A program made the position numbers and the translations under genes. The notes beneath the pieces were generated by a model. The model was given only the letters and a program-made list of their open reading frames with translations, did not search any database and had not been told where the DNA came from. Shown piece after piece: positions 49,020 to 57,506 of a stretch of 64,000 nucleotides of DNA. Origin of the DNA: Montanilutibacter psychrotolerans (GTDB taxonomy: Bacteria; Pseudomonadota; Gammaproteobacteria; Xanthomonadales; Xanthomonadaceae); the NCBI RefSeq assembly GCF_003719825.1, contig NZ_RIBS01000002.1, positions 372,001-436,000 of the forward strand, in the 5' to 3' direction. Numbering within the stretch: position 1 is the stretch's first letter; every line of letters starts with the position of its first letter.

Positions 49020-52000
49020 ATGCGGCGCTTTGCAAGTGGTTTGGCGTTGTCCCTGGCCCTGCTCTGGCCGGGGGCGGGTTTTGCCACGCAACGGGCCGAA
49101 GTCCCCACCAAGATCGAGCAACCGAACCCTGCACCGGTAAGACTGGTTGCGAGCGGGATCGAGCCGATGTTCGACGCGATCGGCCGTGATGAAGGGCTGC
49201 GCAGCAGCTATGTCTGGAAGGTGTCGGCAGACCGCCACGGCTTCGTATGGATCGCAGGCAACAGTGGCGTCCACCGTTACGACGGGCACCACATCTATAG
49301 CTTGGATCGCGATCCCAATCGCCGCGACTCGCTGGCGAGCCGCGACAACAGGTTTGTGGTCCCGACTCGCGAGGCGATCTGGTTCGCCAGTGATGACGGC
49401 ACCCTGCAGCGCCTCGATACCGCGAACGAGCGTCTGACCGCCGTGCCGGTGAAAACCCGTGAGGGCGCAAGTCCCAAGCTGATCGTCTGGCTTGGCGGTG
49501 ATGCAAACGATCGCATCTGGATGCTGACCGAGCTTGGGCTGTTGCGATACGACCCCAACACCTCTGCAGTGGTCGTAGCCAAGCTTCCCAAAGACGGATC
49601 GCCGGTGCTGACGATGGCGTTCAGTGCGGACGCTCGCCATCTGTTCGTGGTGAGCAACGGCCACAGCGTTGTCGACGTGGATGTGAACGCGCCGGAAAAG
49701 GTTCGTGCCTTGCTGACCAATCCGGATCGCGAACCGATCTCCGCGATGGCTGCGGAAGGTCCGAACCTGTGGTTGGCCGCAGGAAAGGCGCTTTGGAAGT
49801 TCGATGCGGCATCGGGCTCGATGCAGAAGACCGAGCTTCCGGTGGAGTCGCTGTATGCGACTTCCATGGTCGTGGATGCCAACGGCATCGTGTGGTTTGG
49901 CAGCGAATACGACCTGGGCTTGCATCGATTCGATTCGCGAGAGCGCACGCTGACGATCTACAAGCATCGTCCGGAGGATCCGTCGAGCATGACGTCGGAT
50001 CGAATGCTGTCGCTGGCGATCGATCGACACAACAATCTCTGGATCGGTCTCCTGACTGGAGGCGTCAGCCGCCTTCGCCTCGGCCAGGATGTCGTCACCC
50101 GTTACAGCCTTCCAGGCAGCCGGGGCCGGAGTGTCTGTGCCATGCAGGAAGGGGAAGGCCGCCAGCTCCTGCTGGCTCTGTGCGGAAACAGCCTCGCGCG
50201 ACTCGACCTCGATACAGGCCAGGTCACCGACTTGGCCCCGGAACTCGATCGCGCGCTCCCGGCGCCATCTCCGGCGTTGAACGCACACGTACTGGTGAAG
50301 GATGGCCGAGGTGGCGTTTGGATCCCTACGGGTCGGGAAGGGTTGCTGCGGTGGCACCCCAGGGAAGGGACCGTCCAGATCCCATCGCGATCGGAGGATG
50401 GCAAGTCGGAACTGCCCGGCCTGTACTTCACCGGCGCATTCCTGGGTGCAGATCGGAAGCTATGGATTACCAGCAATCGCGGACTGACCGTATTGGAGCC
50501 GGGTGCTGCGTATGTGAGGGAGATATCCGTACTCGACAGGAAGCGCGAGATCAAATTCATCGGGCATGACGTGACCGGAGGGCCAGATGACTCCTTGTGG
50601 GTCAGCAGCAATATCGGTCTGATCCGGTACTGGCCGAAGCAGCAGCGGGTGCTGCAGTTTCGCCACGATCCCAATGACCGCAGAAGCCTGTCCGATAACC
50701 GGGTCCTGCAGGCCTACACCGATAGGTTGGGGCATGTCTGGGTAGCCACCCAGGCCGGTCTCAACCGAATGGTCGTCGTCGATAAGGGAACCGTCCGCTT
50801 CCAGCGTTACGGCATCGCCGAAGGTCTGCCGGACATGACCGTCTCTGCGATCACCAGCGATACCCAGGACGCGCTGTGGGTTGGTACCAACCGAGGCATC
50901 GCTCGTTGGGATCCCAAGCTGGACAGATTCGAGAGCTACCTCAAGCCTGATGGCGTACCCGATGGCGAGATCGGCAAGGGCGCGGCCTTCCTGAGTTCAG
51001 ATCGTGGCTTGTACTTCGGCGGCGTTGACGGCGTATGGCGGTTGGATGCGGAGCGCGTCCGCATGGCCAAGTCGGCCCCCGTACTGCTAAGCGACTATGA
51101 AGCGGGTGGTAGAAGGGCGGTCAACTTGCGCGGCAGCGAGCTGCAATCGCTCGGTGCGCGATACGACGACGGGCGCATCACGTTTCGAATTGCGGTGCTT
51201 GGTGACTCGCGGCGCCTCTCGTATCGGTTGGTTGGCCTCGACGAGCGATGGCAGGACATGCCGTCCGATCTATCCGTCAGCTATCACCGATTGGCGCCAG
51301 GTTCGTACCAGTTCGAAGTTCGCCAGCTCGACAACCGGGGCGGATGGCGTTCTCCTGAACTTTCCATTCCGCTGGAAGTAGCGCCACCGCCATGGAAGCA
51401 GCCCTGGGCTTATCTGCTCTATGCGCTCGCGGCTGCAGCATTGGTGGCCCTGGTGGCACGCCAGTACCTGGTACGCCGCCGGCGTCGCCTGGAGCATCTG
51501 CGAGAACTGCAGGAGCGTGACGAACGGCTGCGGATGTCGATGCAAGCCTCCGGCGACGTCATGATCGAGATCGATCTGACGCATGGCCGGGTGGTGCACG
51601 TCGGCGAAAGCATGCTCGGGTATGAGCTTGGCAAGCTCCCCACCGAGATCGACGAGTACTTCGCGCTGACCAATGGCTTGATCCACCCCGACGACGCTCA
51701 CGTCGCGAAAAGTCTGCGGGAGTCGCTCCTGGCGCGTCGCGCCATCGATTCGGAAGTCGAGTACCGATTGCGCAAGCCGGACGGGACATGGGCCTGGGTT
51801 CGGCTGCGGGGACAGCTCATCGAACGGCACAGCCAAGAAGGCAGGATCGAACTGTTTACAGGCATGCTCCACGACATCACCGAGGACCGTCATACGCGGG
51901 AACTGCGTCAGAAGGCCTACGAAACGCAGCTTCAAGCCGAGACCAAGGGGCGCGTCCTGGCGATGATGAGCCATGAGATCCGCACCCCCATGAACGGCGT

Positions 52001-53891
52001 CGTGGGGACGATCGAACTGCTGGACCGGATGCCGCTGGGCCGGGCCCAGCAGAAGGTTCTGGAGACCTGCAAGGACTCGGTGTCGGTGCTGATGTCCGTC
52101 GTCAATGACGTGCTGGATTTCTCCAAGATTGAAAGCGGAAAGCTGCAGCTGGAACGCGCCCCGCTTTCCCCGCGCAGGTTGATCGAGTCCGTGGCCTCGG
52201 CGTTCGGCATTCAGGCAACCAAGAGGGGAATTGATCTCGACCTCCATGTGGATCCGGCGGTTCCCGCGCGAATTCTCGGAGACCGCGTGCGGCTGCACCA
52301 GATTCTCACCAACCTCGTCAGCAACTCGGTGAAGTTCACGGAGCGCGGTGGTGTAAGCATCAGCGCGGTCATGGCAGCGCCCGATGTGCTCTGCATCTCG
52401 ATCGCAGACACCGGCATCGGAATGGATGAGGAAACCGTACAGAACCTGTACCAGCCCTACCAGCAGGCCGACGCAACCACCGTGCGCCGGTACGGCGGTA
52501 CTGGGCTTGGGTTGAGCATCGCCCAGCATCTCACCCAGATGATGGGAGGACGTATCGCCTGCGACAGCCGGATCGGAGAGGGTGCTTGCTTCACCGTCAC
52601 CATCCCTTCCGATGCCGTCTCGCCTGGCAGGCCGGCTGCAAAGCCCTTGAGCGGGGTGCGAGTGCTTGTCCTGGCAAACGTGGGACGGCAATCGATCATC
52701 GGGGAGCCGCTGAGTCTGCTCGGTGCCGACGTCGACTTCGCGCAGGACATCGAGGTGCTGAAGTCCAGGCCGCGCGATCAGCAGAATCAGGCAGTCGACG
52801 TTGTGTTGATCGACAGAGGCGAGGGTACTCAAGAGCGCCTGGCTGCAATGAAGGCGGACCCATCGCTCGCCAGACGCCCCATCATCCTGTTACAGGCTGG
52901 AGGCACCCTCGATACTCCGATGGGAGGGGGCATCGTCGTTATCGAGGGCAATCCGTTGGTGCGCGCCGAACTTGTTCGCGGGGTGGAGCTTGCGCTCGGA
53001 CGAGTCGATGCACCTGCCAAGGGCGTGCCCAGCGAGGCCAAGGGGGGCGAGGTGTCGGAATGGCGGGAGCCCGAAGCAGCGCCGGGAAGGATGATCCTCC
53101 TGGCCGAGGACAATCCGACCAACCGCGAAGTGATCACGCATCAGCTGAATCAGCTTGGATGCACCTGTGATGTGGTCGAGGATGGCGAGCAAGCCTGGAT
53201 GAAGTTGTTGGCTCATCCGGATCGCTACGACCTTCTCATCACCGATGGCTACATGCCCCGGCTGGATGGATACCAGCTCGCCGAGCGCATCCGCAGGCTC
53301 GAGCATGAGCACAAGCGATCGCGCCTCAAGATTCTTGCGCTGACGGCCAACGCCGATAAGGGTGAAGAAGCCCGTTGCCTGTCGATTGGCATGGACGGCT
53401 ATCTGGCCAAGCCAGTGCGTATGGACGACCTGCTTGGGATGCTCAGTGAGTTGCTTCCAGAAGGCATCTCGAACGAGCCCTCGGTCTGCGTGCCTGGGCA
53501 GGCGAAGCCCGGCCTCCCGTTGGGGCTCTCCGCCCTGGCCGAGATGCTCCAGGGCGACGAGGCGAAGCTTGCGCGTCTGTTGCGAATCTTCACCGACACC
53601 ACGCGAAACGACCTCCTTGCGCTGGAGGCAGCCAGGCAAAGCATGGATCGCAGCGCCGTCGCCAGGTTGGCGCATCGGCTGAAGTCGGCCTGCATGCAGA
53701 TGGGAGAGCAATCCACCTGGCAGGCGCTCGATGAATTGGAGGGGGCCGCAAGGAGCACGCAGGTCGACGATGCTCTCTTGAATCAGCTCCTGGAGGTGGC
53801 AAGGAACGAAACCGAGCAAACCCTGGCCAGGGTGGAGCAGTACGGCGCCAGCCCGTTGCAGGTGGCTGAATCGCGCGGGGCGCGTTCATGA
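49020..53891 (+). CDS. Propeller-type (Reg_prop/Y_Y_Y) hybrid histidine kinase with Hpt
   Basis: Large one-protein phosphorelay sensor, 1,623 residues. In order: signal peptide (1-24); periplasmic beta-propeller (about 45-660) with repeats such as LWITSNRGLTVLE and VWVATQAGLNRM; Y_Y_Y domain (735-792); one membrane helix (794-815); PAS (838-960); HisKA with His985 in MMSHEIRTPMNG; ATPase (N-box NLVSNSVKFTE, GTGLGLSIAQ near 1160); a degenerate receiver (about 1213-1315) without the acidic pocket or acceptor Asp; an intact receiver (1357-1480) with Asp1409; and an Hpt domain with His1552 in AHRLKSACMQMG. ATG 49020 has GGAAG upstream and yields the signal peptide; ATG 48993 is possible. It overlaps the next gene by 4 bp. 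Confidence 0.93.
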   Translation: MRRFASGLALSLALLWPGAGFATQRAEVPTKIEQPNPAPVRLVASGIEPMFDAIGRDEGLRSSYVWKVSADRHGFVWIAGNSGVHRYDGHHIYSLDRDPNRRDSLASRDNRFVVPTREAIWFASDDGTLQRLDTANERLTAVPVKTREGASPKLIVWLGGDANDRIWMLTELGLLRYDPNTSAVVVAKLPKDGSPVLTMAFSADARHLFVVSNGHSVVDVDVNAPEKVRALLTNPDREPISAMAAEGPNLWLAAGKALWKFDAASGSMQKTELPVESLYATSMVVDANGIVWFGSEYDLGLHRFDSRERTLTIYKHRPEDPSSMTSDRMLSLAIDRHNNLWIGLLTGGVSRLRLGQDVVTRYSLPGSRGRSVCAMQEGEGRQLLLALCGNSLARLDLDTGQVTDLAPELDRALPAPSPALNAHVLVKDGRGGVWIPTGREGLLRWHPREGTVQIPSRSEDGKSELPGLYFTGAFLGADRKLWITSNRGLTVLEPGAAYVREISVLDRKREIKFIGHDVTGGPDDSLWVSSNIGLIRYWPKQQRVLQFRHDPNDRRSLSDNRVLQAYTDRLGHVWVATQAGLNRMVVVDKGTVRFQRYGIAEGLPDMTVSAITSDTQDALWVGTNRGIARWDPKLDRFESYLKPDGVPDGEIGKGAAFLSSDRGLYFGGVDGVWRLDAERVRMAKSAPVLLSDYEAGGRRAVNLRGSELQSLGARYDDGRITFRIAVLGDSRRLSYRLVGLDERWQDMPSDLSVSYHRLAPGSYQFEVRQLDNRGGWRSPELSIPLEVAPPPWKQPWAYLLYALAAAALVALVARQYLVRRRRRLEHLRELQERDERLRMSMQASGDVMIEIDLTHGRVVHVGESMLGYELGKLPTEIDEYFALTNGLIHPDDAHVAKSLRESLLARRAIDSEVEYRLRKPDGTWAWVRLRGQLIERHSQEGRIELFTGMLHDITEDRHTRELRQKAYETQLQAETKGRVLAMMSHEIRTPMNGVVGTIELLDRMPLGRAQQKVLETCKDSVSVLMSVVNDVLDFSKIESGKLQLERAPLSPRRLIESVASAFGIQATKRGIDLDLHVDPAVPARILGDRVRLHQILTNLVSNSVKFTERGGVSISAVMAAPDVLCISIADTGIGMDEETVQNLYQPYQQADATTVRRYGGTGLGLSIAQHLTQMMGGRIACDSRIGEGACFTVTIPSDAVSPGRPAAKPLSGVRVLVLANVGRQSIIGEPLSLLGADVDFAQDIEVLKSRPRDQQNQAVDVVLIDRGEGTQERLAAMKADPSLARRPIILLQAGGTLDTPMGGGIVVIEGNPLVRAELVRGVELALGRVDAPAKGVPSEAKGGEVSEWREPEAAPGRMILLAEDNPTNREVITHQLNQLGCTCDVVEDGEQAWMKLLAHPDRYDLLITDGYMPRLDGYQLAERIRRLEHEHKRSRLKILALTANADKGEEARCLSIGMDGYLAKPVRMDDLLGMLSELLPEGISNEPSVCVPGQAKPGLPLGLSALAEMLQGDEAKLARLLRIFTDTTRNDLLALEAARQSMDRSAVARLAHRLKSACMQMGEQSTWQALDELEGAARSTQVDDALLNQLLEVARNETEQTLARVEQYGASPLQVAESRGARS

Positions 53892-54514
53892 GGATACTGA
53901 TCGCCGACGACCATCCGATCATCTGCATTGCGTTGAGCGAGATGCTGAAGACGGCTTTTCCCGGTGAAGGCACGTCGATCGAGACCGCCAGCGACAGTGA
54001 CAGCTTGCTCGCAGCCATCCAGGCGCGCTCGTTCGACCTGCTGGTGCTGGATCTGCAGATGCCCGGGGAGCTGAAGAGCGTTACCTTGCTGGAAGCGGTG
54101 GTTGCGATGCGGCCGGATCTGAAGATCGTGATCTACACCGGTTATGCGCATCCATCCCTGGCCCTGGCGACATCTGATCTTGGGGCGAGGGCGCATGTGC
54201 TGAAGGCGAGCGGCCCCCACCTCGCGATCGACGCGATTCGCGCCGTGCTGGCAGGGGGGGCGTTCGTCGACCCCGCGATTGACCTGGAGTCTGCGCGCAG
54301 CCACCCCTGGCATCAGCTCACCAGCGGCGAGCGAAAGGTGCTGCTGGCACTCGCACGCGGCGAGAATCTCCAGGTCATCGCCATAGACACGTGTCGCAGC
54401 TACAAGACGGTCACCACTCACAAGTACAACGCGCTGAGCAAGCTTGGACTGAGATCCAATGCCGAGATCGGGCCCTATCTTTCCGCACACGGGCTGGACT
54501 ATCTGATTGATTGA
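53888..54514 (+). CDS. LuxR/NarL-type response regulator
   Basis: DNA-binding output partner of the preceding hybrid kinase, as shown by the 4-bp ATGA overlap. The 208-residue product has a receiver with acidic pair Asp7-Asp8, acceptor Asp55 in LLVLDLQMP, Thr in IYTGY and Lys106 in HVLKAS. The C-terminal HTH (about 145-205) reads LTSGERKVLLALARGENLQVIA and SYKTVTTHKYNALSKLGLRS. The start at ATG 53888 is exact for the receiver fold. The downstream GTPase/OmpA gene sets are plausible targets. Confidence 0.93.
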   Translation: MRILIADDHPIICIALSEMLKTAFPGEGTSIETASDSDSLLAAIQARSFDLLVLDLQMPGELKSVTLLEAVVAMRPDLKIVIYTGYAHPSLALATSDLGARAHVLKASGPHLAIDAIRAVLAGGAFVDPAIDLESARSHPWHQLTSGERKVLLALARGENLQVIAIDTCRSYKTVTTHKYNALSKLGLRSNAEIGPYLSAHGLDYLID

Positions 54515-54540
54515 ATCGCCGTGCGTGGCCGACGGCGGAC

Positions 54541-54555
54541 CTAAGACTTTTCCCA
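54541..54555 (+). promoter_or_regulatory. 15-bp conserved motif, copy 1
   Basis: CTAAGACTTTTCCCA lies 26 bp after the response-regulator stop and 107 bp before the Hpt-like gene. An identical 15-mer occurs at 57361, before the GTPase gene. Position and identity suggest a promoter or operator shared by the two gene sets. Confidence 0.55.
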
Positions 54556-54662
54556 ATGGCATCCGGTGGCCATCTCCCTACCATCGATCCTACGGGTCAC
54601 GGTTCTGGAGTCGGGTTTGTCGTGGATATCAGGGGCAGCGGTCAGCACTCAGCAGCAATGCG

Positions 54663-55076
54663 ATGCGTGCAAGAACGATAGCGCCACCGACGGCGTTTGC
54701 GTCGCTGTCCAAGCTGCTGGGCGAGGATCCCGGACGCACGATGGGGGTGTTACTGGCGTTTCGCCAGGCCATCAGCGATGAACTGCAGTTGTTGGACCTT
54801 GCCTTGAAGTCGGGAGACCGTCGGCTGGCGCATGAGGCCGCCCATCGTGCCGCAATGGCCTGCCACCTGGTAGGCGAGAAGCGCGCCGGCCGACGGTTGG
54901 CGGTGATCGAAAATGCGGGCACACAGGCGATCGATCCCGTGCTCACCCAGCAGATCGTGCGAGCCCGGGCAGCGCTGGTGGAACTCATCGATCGAACCTC
55001 CATGCTCGTGGAATCCGGAAAGAGCCAAGCAACGGAGCCCGGCGACACGCTGCCCGGAGAAGGCCATGGCAAATAA
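54663..55076 (+). CDS. Degenerate Hpt-domain protein
   Basis: The 137-residue product aligns by eye with the Hpt domain of the upstream hybrid kinase: AHRAAMACHLVGEKRAG near residues 60-76 against AHRLKSACMQMG. His61 occupies the phospho-accepting position, but the LKG/LKS residues that normally follow are replaced by Ala-Ala-Met. It could be a stand-alone phosphotransfer protein or a binding decoy. The ATG at 54663 is the first sensible start; the reading frame extends to about 54507 without similarity. It overlaps the next gene by 11 bp. Confidence 0.65.
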   Translation: MRARTIAPPTAFASLSKLLGEDPGRTMGVLLAFRQAISDELQLLDLALKSGDRRLAHEAAHRAAMACHLVGEKRAGRRLAVIENAGTQAIDPVLTQQIVRARAALVELIDRTSMLVESGKSQATEPGDTLPGEGHGK

Positions 55077-55656
55077 GAAGTCGACATTGGCCGAGATGGC
55101 CATCCTCCATTCAGTCGAGTCTTCGGGGCCGACGACGCCCGATGATCGCAAGATGGAGCAGATTCGCGACATTCTCTTTGGCGGGCTGTCGCGGGAATAC
55201 GACCGAAGGTTCCAGGAGATCGGCGAGCGCTTGACGCATGAAGTCGCTCGAATCGAAGGCGATGTCGAACGACGGTTGTCGGCAATGGACTCCCGATTGG
55301 ACTCGCTGGCCGAGCGCCTGCAGTCGCAGCTCAGGCAGGAATGCCATGCGCGAACGGCGGCGCTGGATGATCTGGACAGCCGCATCAGCCAGGCCATGCG
55401 AACCCAGCGCGGTGAGCTGAGCGTGGCTATCGAGAGTCTGGAGAAGGATCTGGCCAGGACCGACAGCCGATCGCATGAGTCCATCGCCAGTCTGGGTGCC
55501 GAGATCGCCGCGGCGCTCCAGACATTGCGCGAATCCCTGGCACGCGAGCGCGACCAGATCCATCAAGGCAAGCTCAGCCGCCACGACATGGCCGATCTGA
55601 TGAGTGAGCTGTCCATGCGGCTGCGCGGGGCGCTCGATCTGCCCGAGGTCGACTAG
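55066..55656 (+). CDS. Coiled-coil protein of unknown function
   Basis: I recognise no named family. The 196-residue product is hydrophilic with no signal or membrane helix. From about residue 30 to 175 it is almost continuously helical, with heptad-like spacing: FQEIGERLTHEVARIEGDVE, LDSLAERLQSQLRQE and ELSVAIESLEKDLART. The C-terminus (HDMADLMSELSMRLRGALDLPEVD) looks like a short docking helix. It starts inside the Hpt-like gene and ends 10 bp before the OmpA-like gene, so all three are co-translated. A scaffold role is inference. Confidence 0.7.
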   Translation: MANKKSTLAEMAILHSVESSGPTTPDDRKMEQIRDILFGGLSREYDRRFQEIGERLTHEVARIEGDVERRLSAMDSRLDSLAERLQSQLRQECHARTAALDDLDSRISQAMRTQRGELSVAIESLEKDLARTDSRSHESIASLGAEIAAALQTLRESLARERDQIHQGKLSRHDMADLMSELSMRLRGALDLPEVD

Positions 55657-55666
55657 GCACTTCGCC

Positions 55667-57364
55667 ATGAGCGGCGACTACCATCGCATCCGGACACTGT
55701 TGCTGGGTGTAGAGCAGCTTCGTCTGGAAAAGATCGACCTGGCCGTTCAACGAAGCGATGCTCGCTTCGAGCGCCTTCCGGAAACGCTCGCCGAGAGCAT
55801 TGAGGTCGCAAACTCGACCCGCGGCGCGTCGAGGCTCGCGCGCGCGCTCTCCGAATCCACGGCCGAATCGCTGGAGCTGGCTGTCCAGAAGCGCCCGGGC
55901 GCGATTGTCCAAGCCGTGTTTCCGATCATTGGCCCGGCGATACGTCGCGCGCTGAGTGAGGCGCTGCGCGCGATGGCGCAGGATCTCGACCAGGCGCTGC
56001 AGGAGACGCTCAGTCTGAGGGCGTTGCGCTGGCGACTGGAGTGCCTGCGAACCGGAATTCCCTACGCCAGTGTTGCCTTGCGGCACAGGCTGCATTACCA
56101 GGTCGAACACCTGTTCCTGATCCGTCGCGAAAGCGGCTTGCTACTGGATCACCTCTGCCGGCATGACCGGCCGGGCGTCGACGTCGATGCCATTGCCGGC
56201 ATGCTGACGGCCATCGAACAGTTCGTGCAGGACTCGGTCGCTTCAGGGGAGGAAGGCGGCCTGGGAGGGGCCACGGTCGGCGACTATCGTCTGTTGCTCA
56301 GTCATGGGCCTTGCCTGCGCCTGGCGGCGTTCGTCAGTGGCGTGCCACCGAGCAACCTGGGAAGACGTCTTGATGAGCTGAACGAGACGCTGCACACGCT
56401 TCGGGAGCAACACGGCGAGGAGCAAGTGAACCTCCCAGCCGGGGCGCTGGCTGACCTTGAAGAGTTGAAGGAGGTTGATCCTGTCAGGCGGCGCACCTCC
56501 GGCCACTATTTTGTGGGTGCACTGGTTGCCAGCATTCTCGTCGCGATGCTGGTTTGGAGCTGGATGGCAGTTGGCTGGTCGCGCCAGGTCGGCACCATCC
56601 GCAACGACCTGGACGCTCTGCCTGGTTTCGCACTGCTCAGCATCGAGTCGGAAGGGCGCGGGGCGTTGATGATCAACGGTCTGCTCGATCCGGCCGGCCA
56701 GGACCCGCGTTCTGTACTGCGCAGCCTCCACCCCGGTGTGCGAACCGATTGGCGCCTGCGTCCCTATGTGTCGTCCGACCCGGAAGTGGTCGTCCGTCGT
56801 GCACGACAGCAGCTGGCGCTTCCGCATGGCGTGTCAACGGAGCTGGACGAAGCGGGCACGTTGCACCTGCGCGGATCGGTTCCATTCGCCATGTGGTATG
56901 GGCTCGACAGGCGGCCCCCGGCTGTCGAGGGGGTACGGGGACTAGAGACGGGTGGGCTGGATTACCCTGGCATGACGCACGTCGATGCGCTCATCGGTGA
57001 GATCGAAAGCATTCGCATCGACTTTGCAGGTGGGGTGTCCGCGGCGGTGGCGGATGAGTTGCACCTGCGGGCGCTCGTGGCATCGTTGCAAGCCCTGCAG
57101 CGCCAGGCCCATCGGTCCGGACTGAAGATCCACGTCCGCACCTACGGCTTCACCGACGAACCGGGTCCACTGGGCATCAACCGACAGCTTCGCCTGCGTC
57201 GCGCCGAATGGCTTGGCGAAGCAATCCGCTCGCGGATGAACGAGTCCATCGATATCGATGTGAGCATGGACACTCTGTCCGTGCGCTTTCACGGCAGGTG
57301 CCGGGCCGCCAATGCCCAGGTCATGAGCACGCCGCTTGGACCGCCGAACAGAAGGCCCGACTAA
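55667..57364 (+). CDS. Single-span protein with OmpA-like C-terminal domain
   Basis: The 565-residue product has a long N-terminal cytoplasmic half (1-278) that is helical and rich in Arg/Glu/Leu. One membrane helix follows (about 281-302, HYFVGALVASILVAMLVWSW), then a periplasmic part. The periplasmic part holds a BON-like stretch (about 315-420) and a C-terminal OmpA-like domain (445-545) recognisable from the TYGFTDEPGPLGINRQLRLR stretch, which matches the TD..G....N..LS..RA peptidoglycan-binding signature. There is no N-terminal signal peptide, so it is probably an inner-membrane protein reaching the cell wall, like MotB or TssL-type proteins. The stop codon overlaps the second 15-mer motif. 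Confidence 0.75.
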   Translation: MSGDYHRIRTLLLGVEQLRLEKIDLAVQRSDARFERLPETLAESIEVANSTRGASRLARALSESTAESLELAVQKRPGAIVQAVFPIIGPAIRRALSEALRAMAQDLDQALQETLSLRALRWRLECLRTGIPYASVALRHRLHYQVEHLFLIRRESGLLLDHLCRHDRPGVDVDAIAGMLTAIEQFVQDSVASGEEGGLGGATVGDYRLLLSHGPCLRLAAFVSGVPPSNLGRRLDELNETLHTLREQHGEEQVNLPAGALADLEELKEVDPVRRRTSGHYFVGALVASILVAMLVWSWMAVGWSRQVGTIRNDLDALPGFALLSIESEGRGALMINGLLDPAGQDPRSVLRSLHPGVRTDWRLRPYVSSDPEVVVRRARQQLALPHGVSTELDEAGTLHLRGSVPFAMWYGLDRRPPAVEGVRGLETGGLDYPGMTHVDALIGEIESIRIDFAGGVSAAVADELHLRALVASLQALQRQAHRSGLKIHVRTYGFTDEPGPLGINRQLRLRRAEWLGEAIRSRMNESIDIDVSMDTLSVRFHGRCRAANAQVMSTPLGPPNRRPD

Positions 57365-57375
57365 GACTTTTCCCA
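57361..57375 (+). promoter_or_regulatory. 15-bp conserved motif, copy 2
   Basis: CTAAGACTTTTCCCA begins one base before the TAA stop of the OmpA-like gene and lies 131 bp before the GTPase start. It is identical to the copy at 54541. The 142-bp gap it opens is the only sizeable break between the two gene sets, so it probably marks a second promoter. Confidence 0.55.
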
Positions 57376-57506
57376 GTATCAAACGGACGCTTGTTCGTCC
57401 AACCTGACCTTGCCGGCAGCGCTTCAGCGGTGCCGGAAGTCACGATAGGCGCCCGACATGGACGCGAACATGATCCGTCGAAGTCCGACGGAGGTTGGCG
57501 AGAAAG

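Noticed and set aside
54507-54662. N-terminal extension of the Hpt-like protein starting at 54507.
   Set aside because: It would overlap the response-regulator end and run through the conserved 15-mer; the sequence has no similarity and the ATG at 54663 starts the domain properly.
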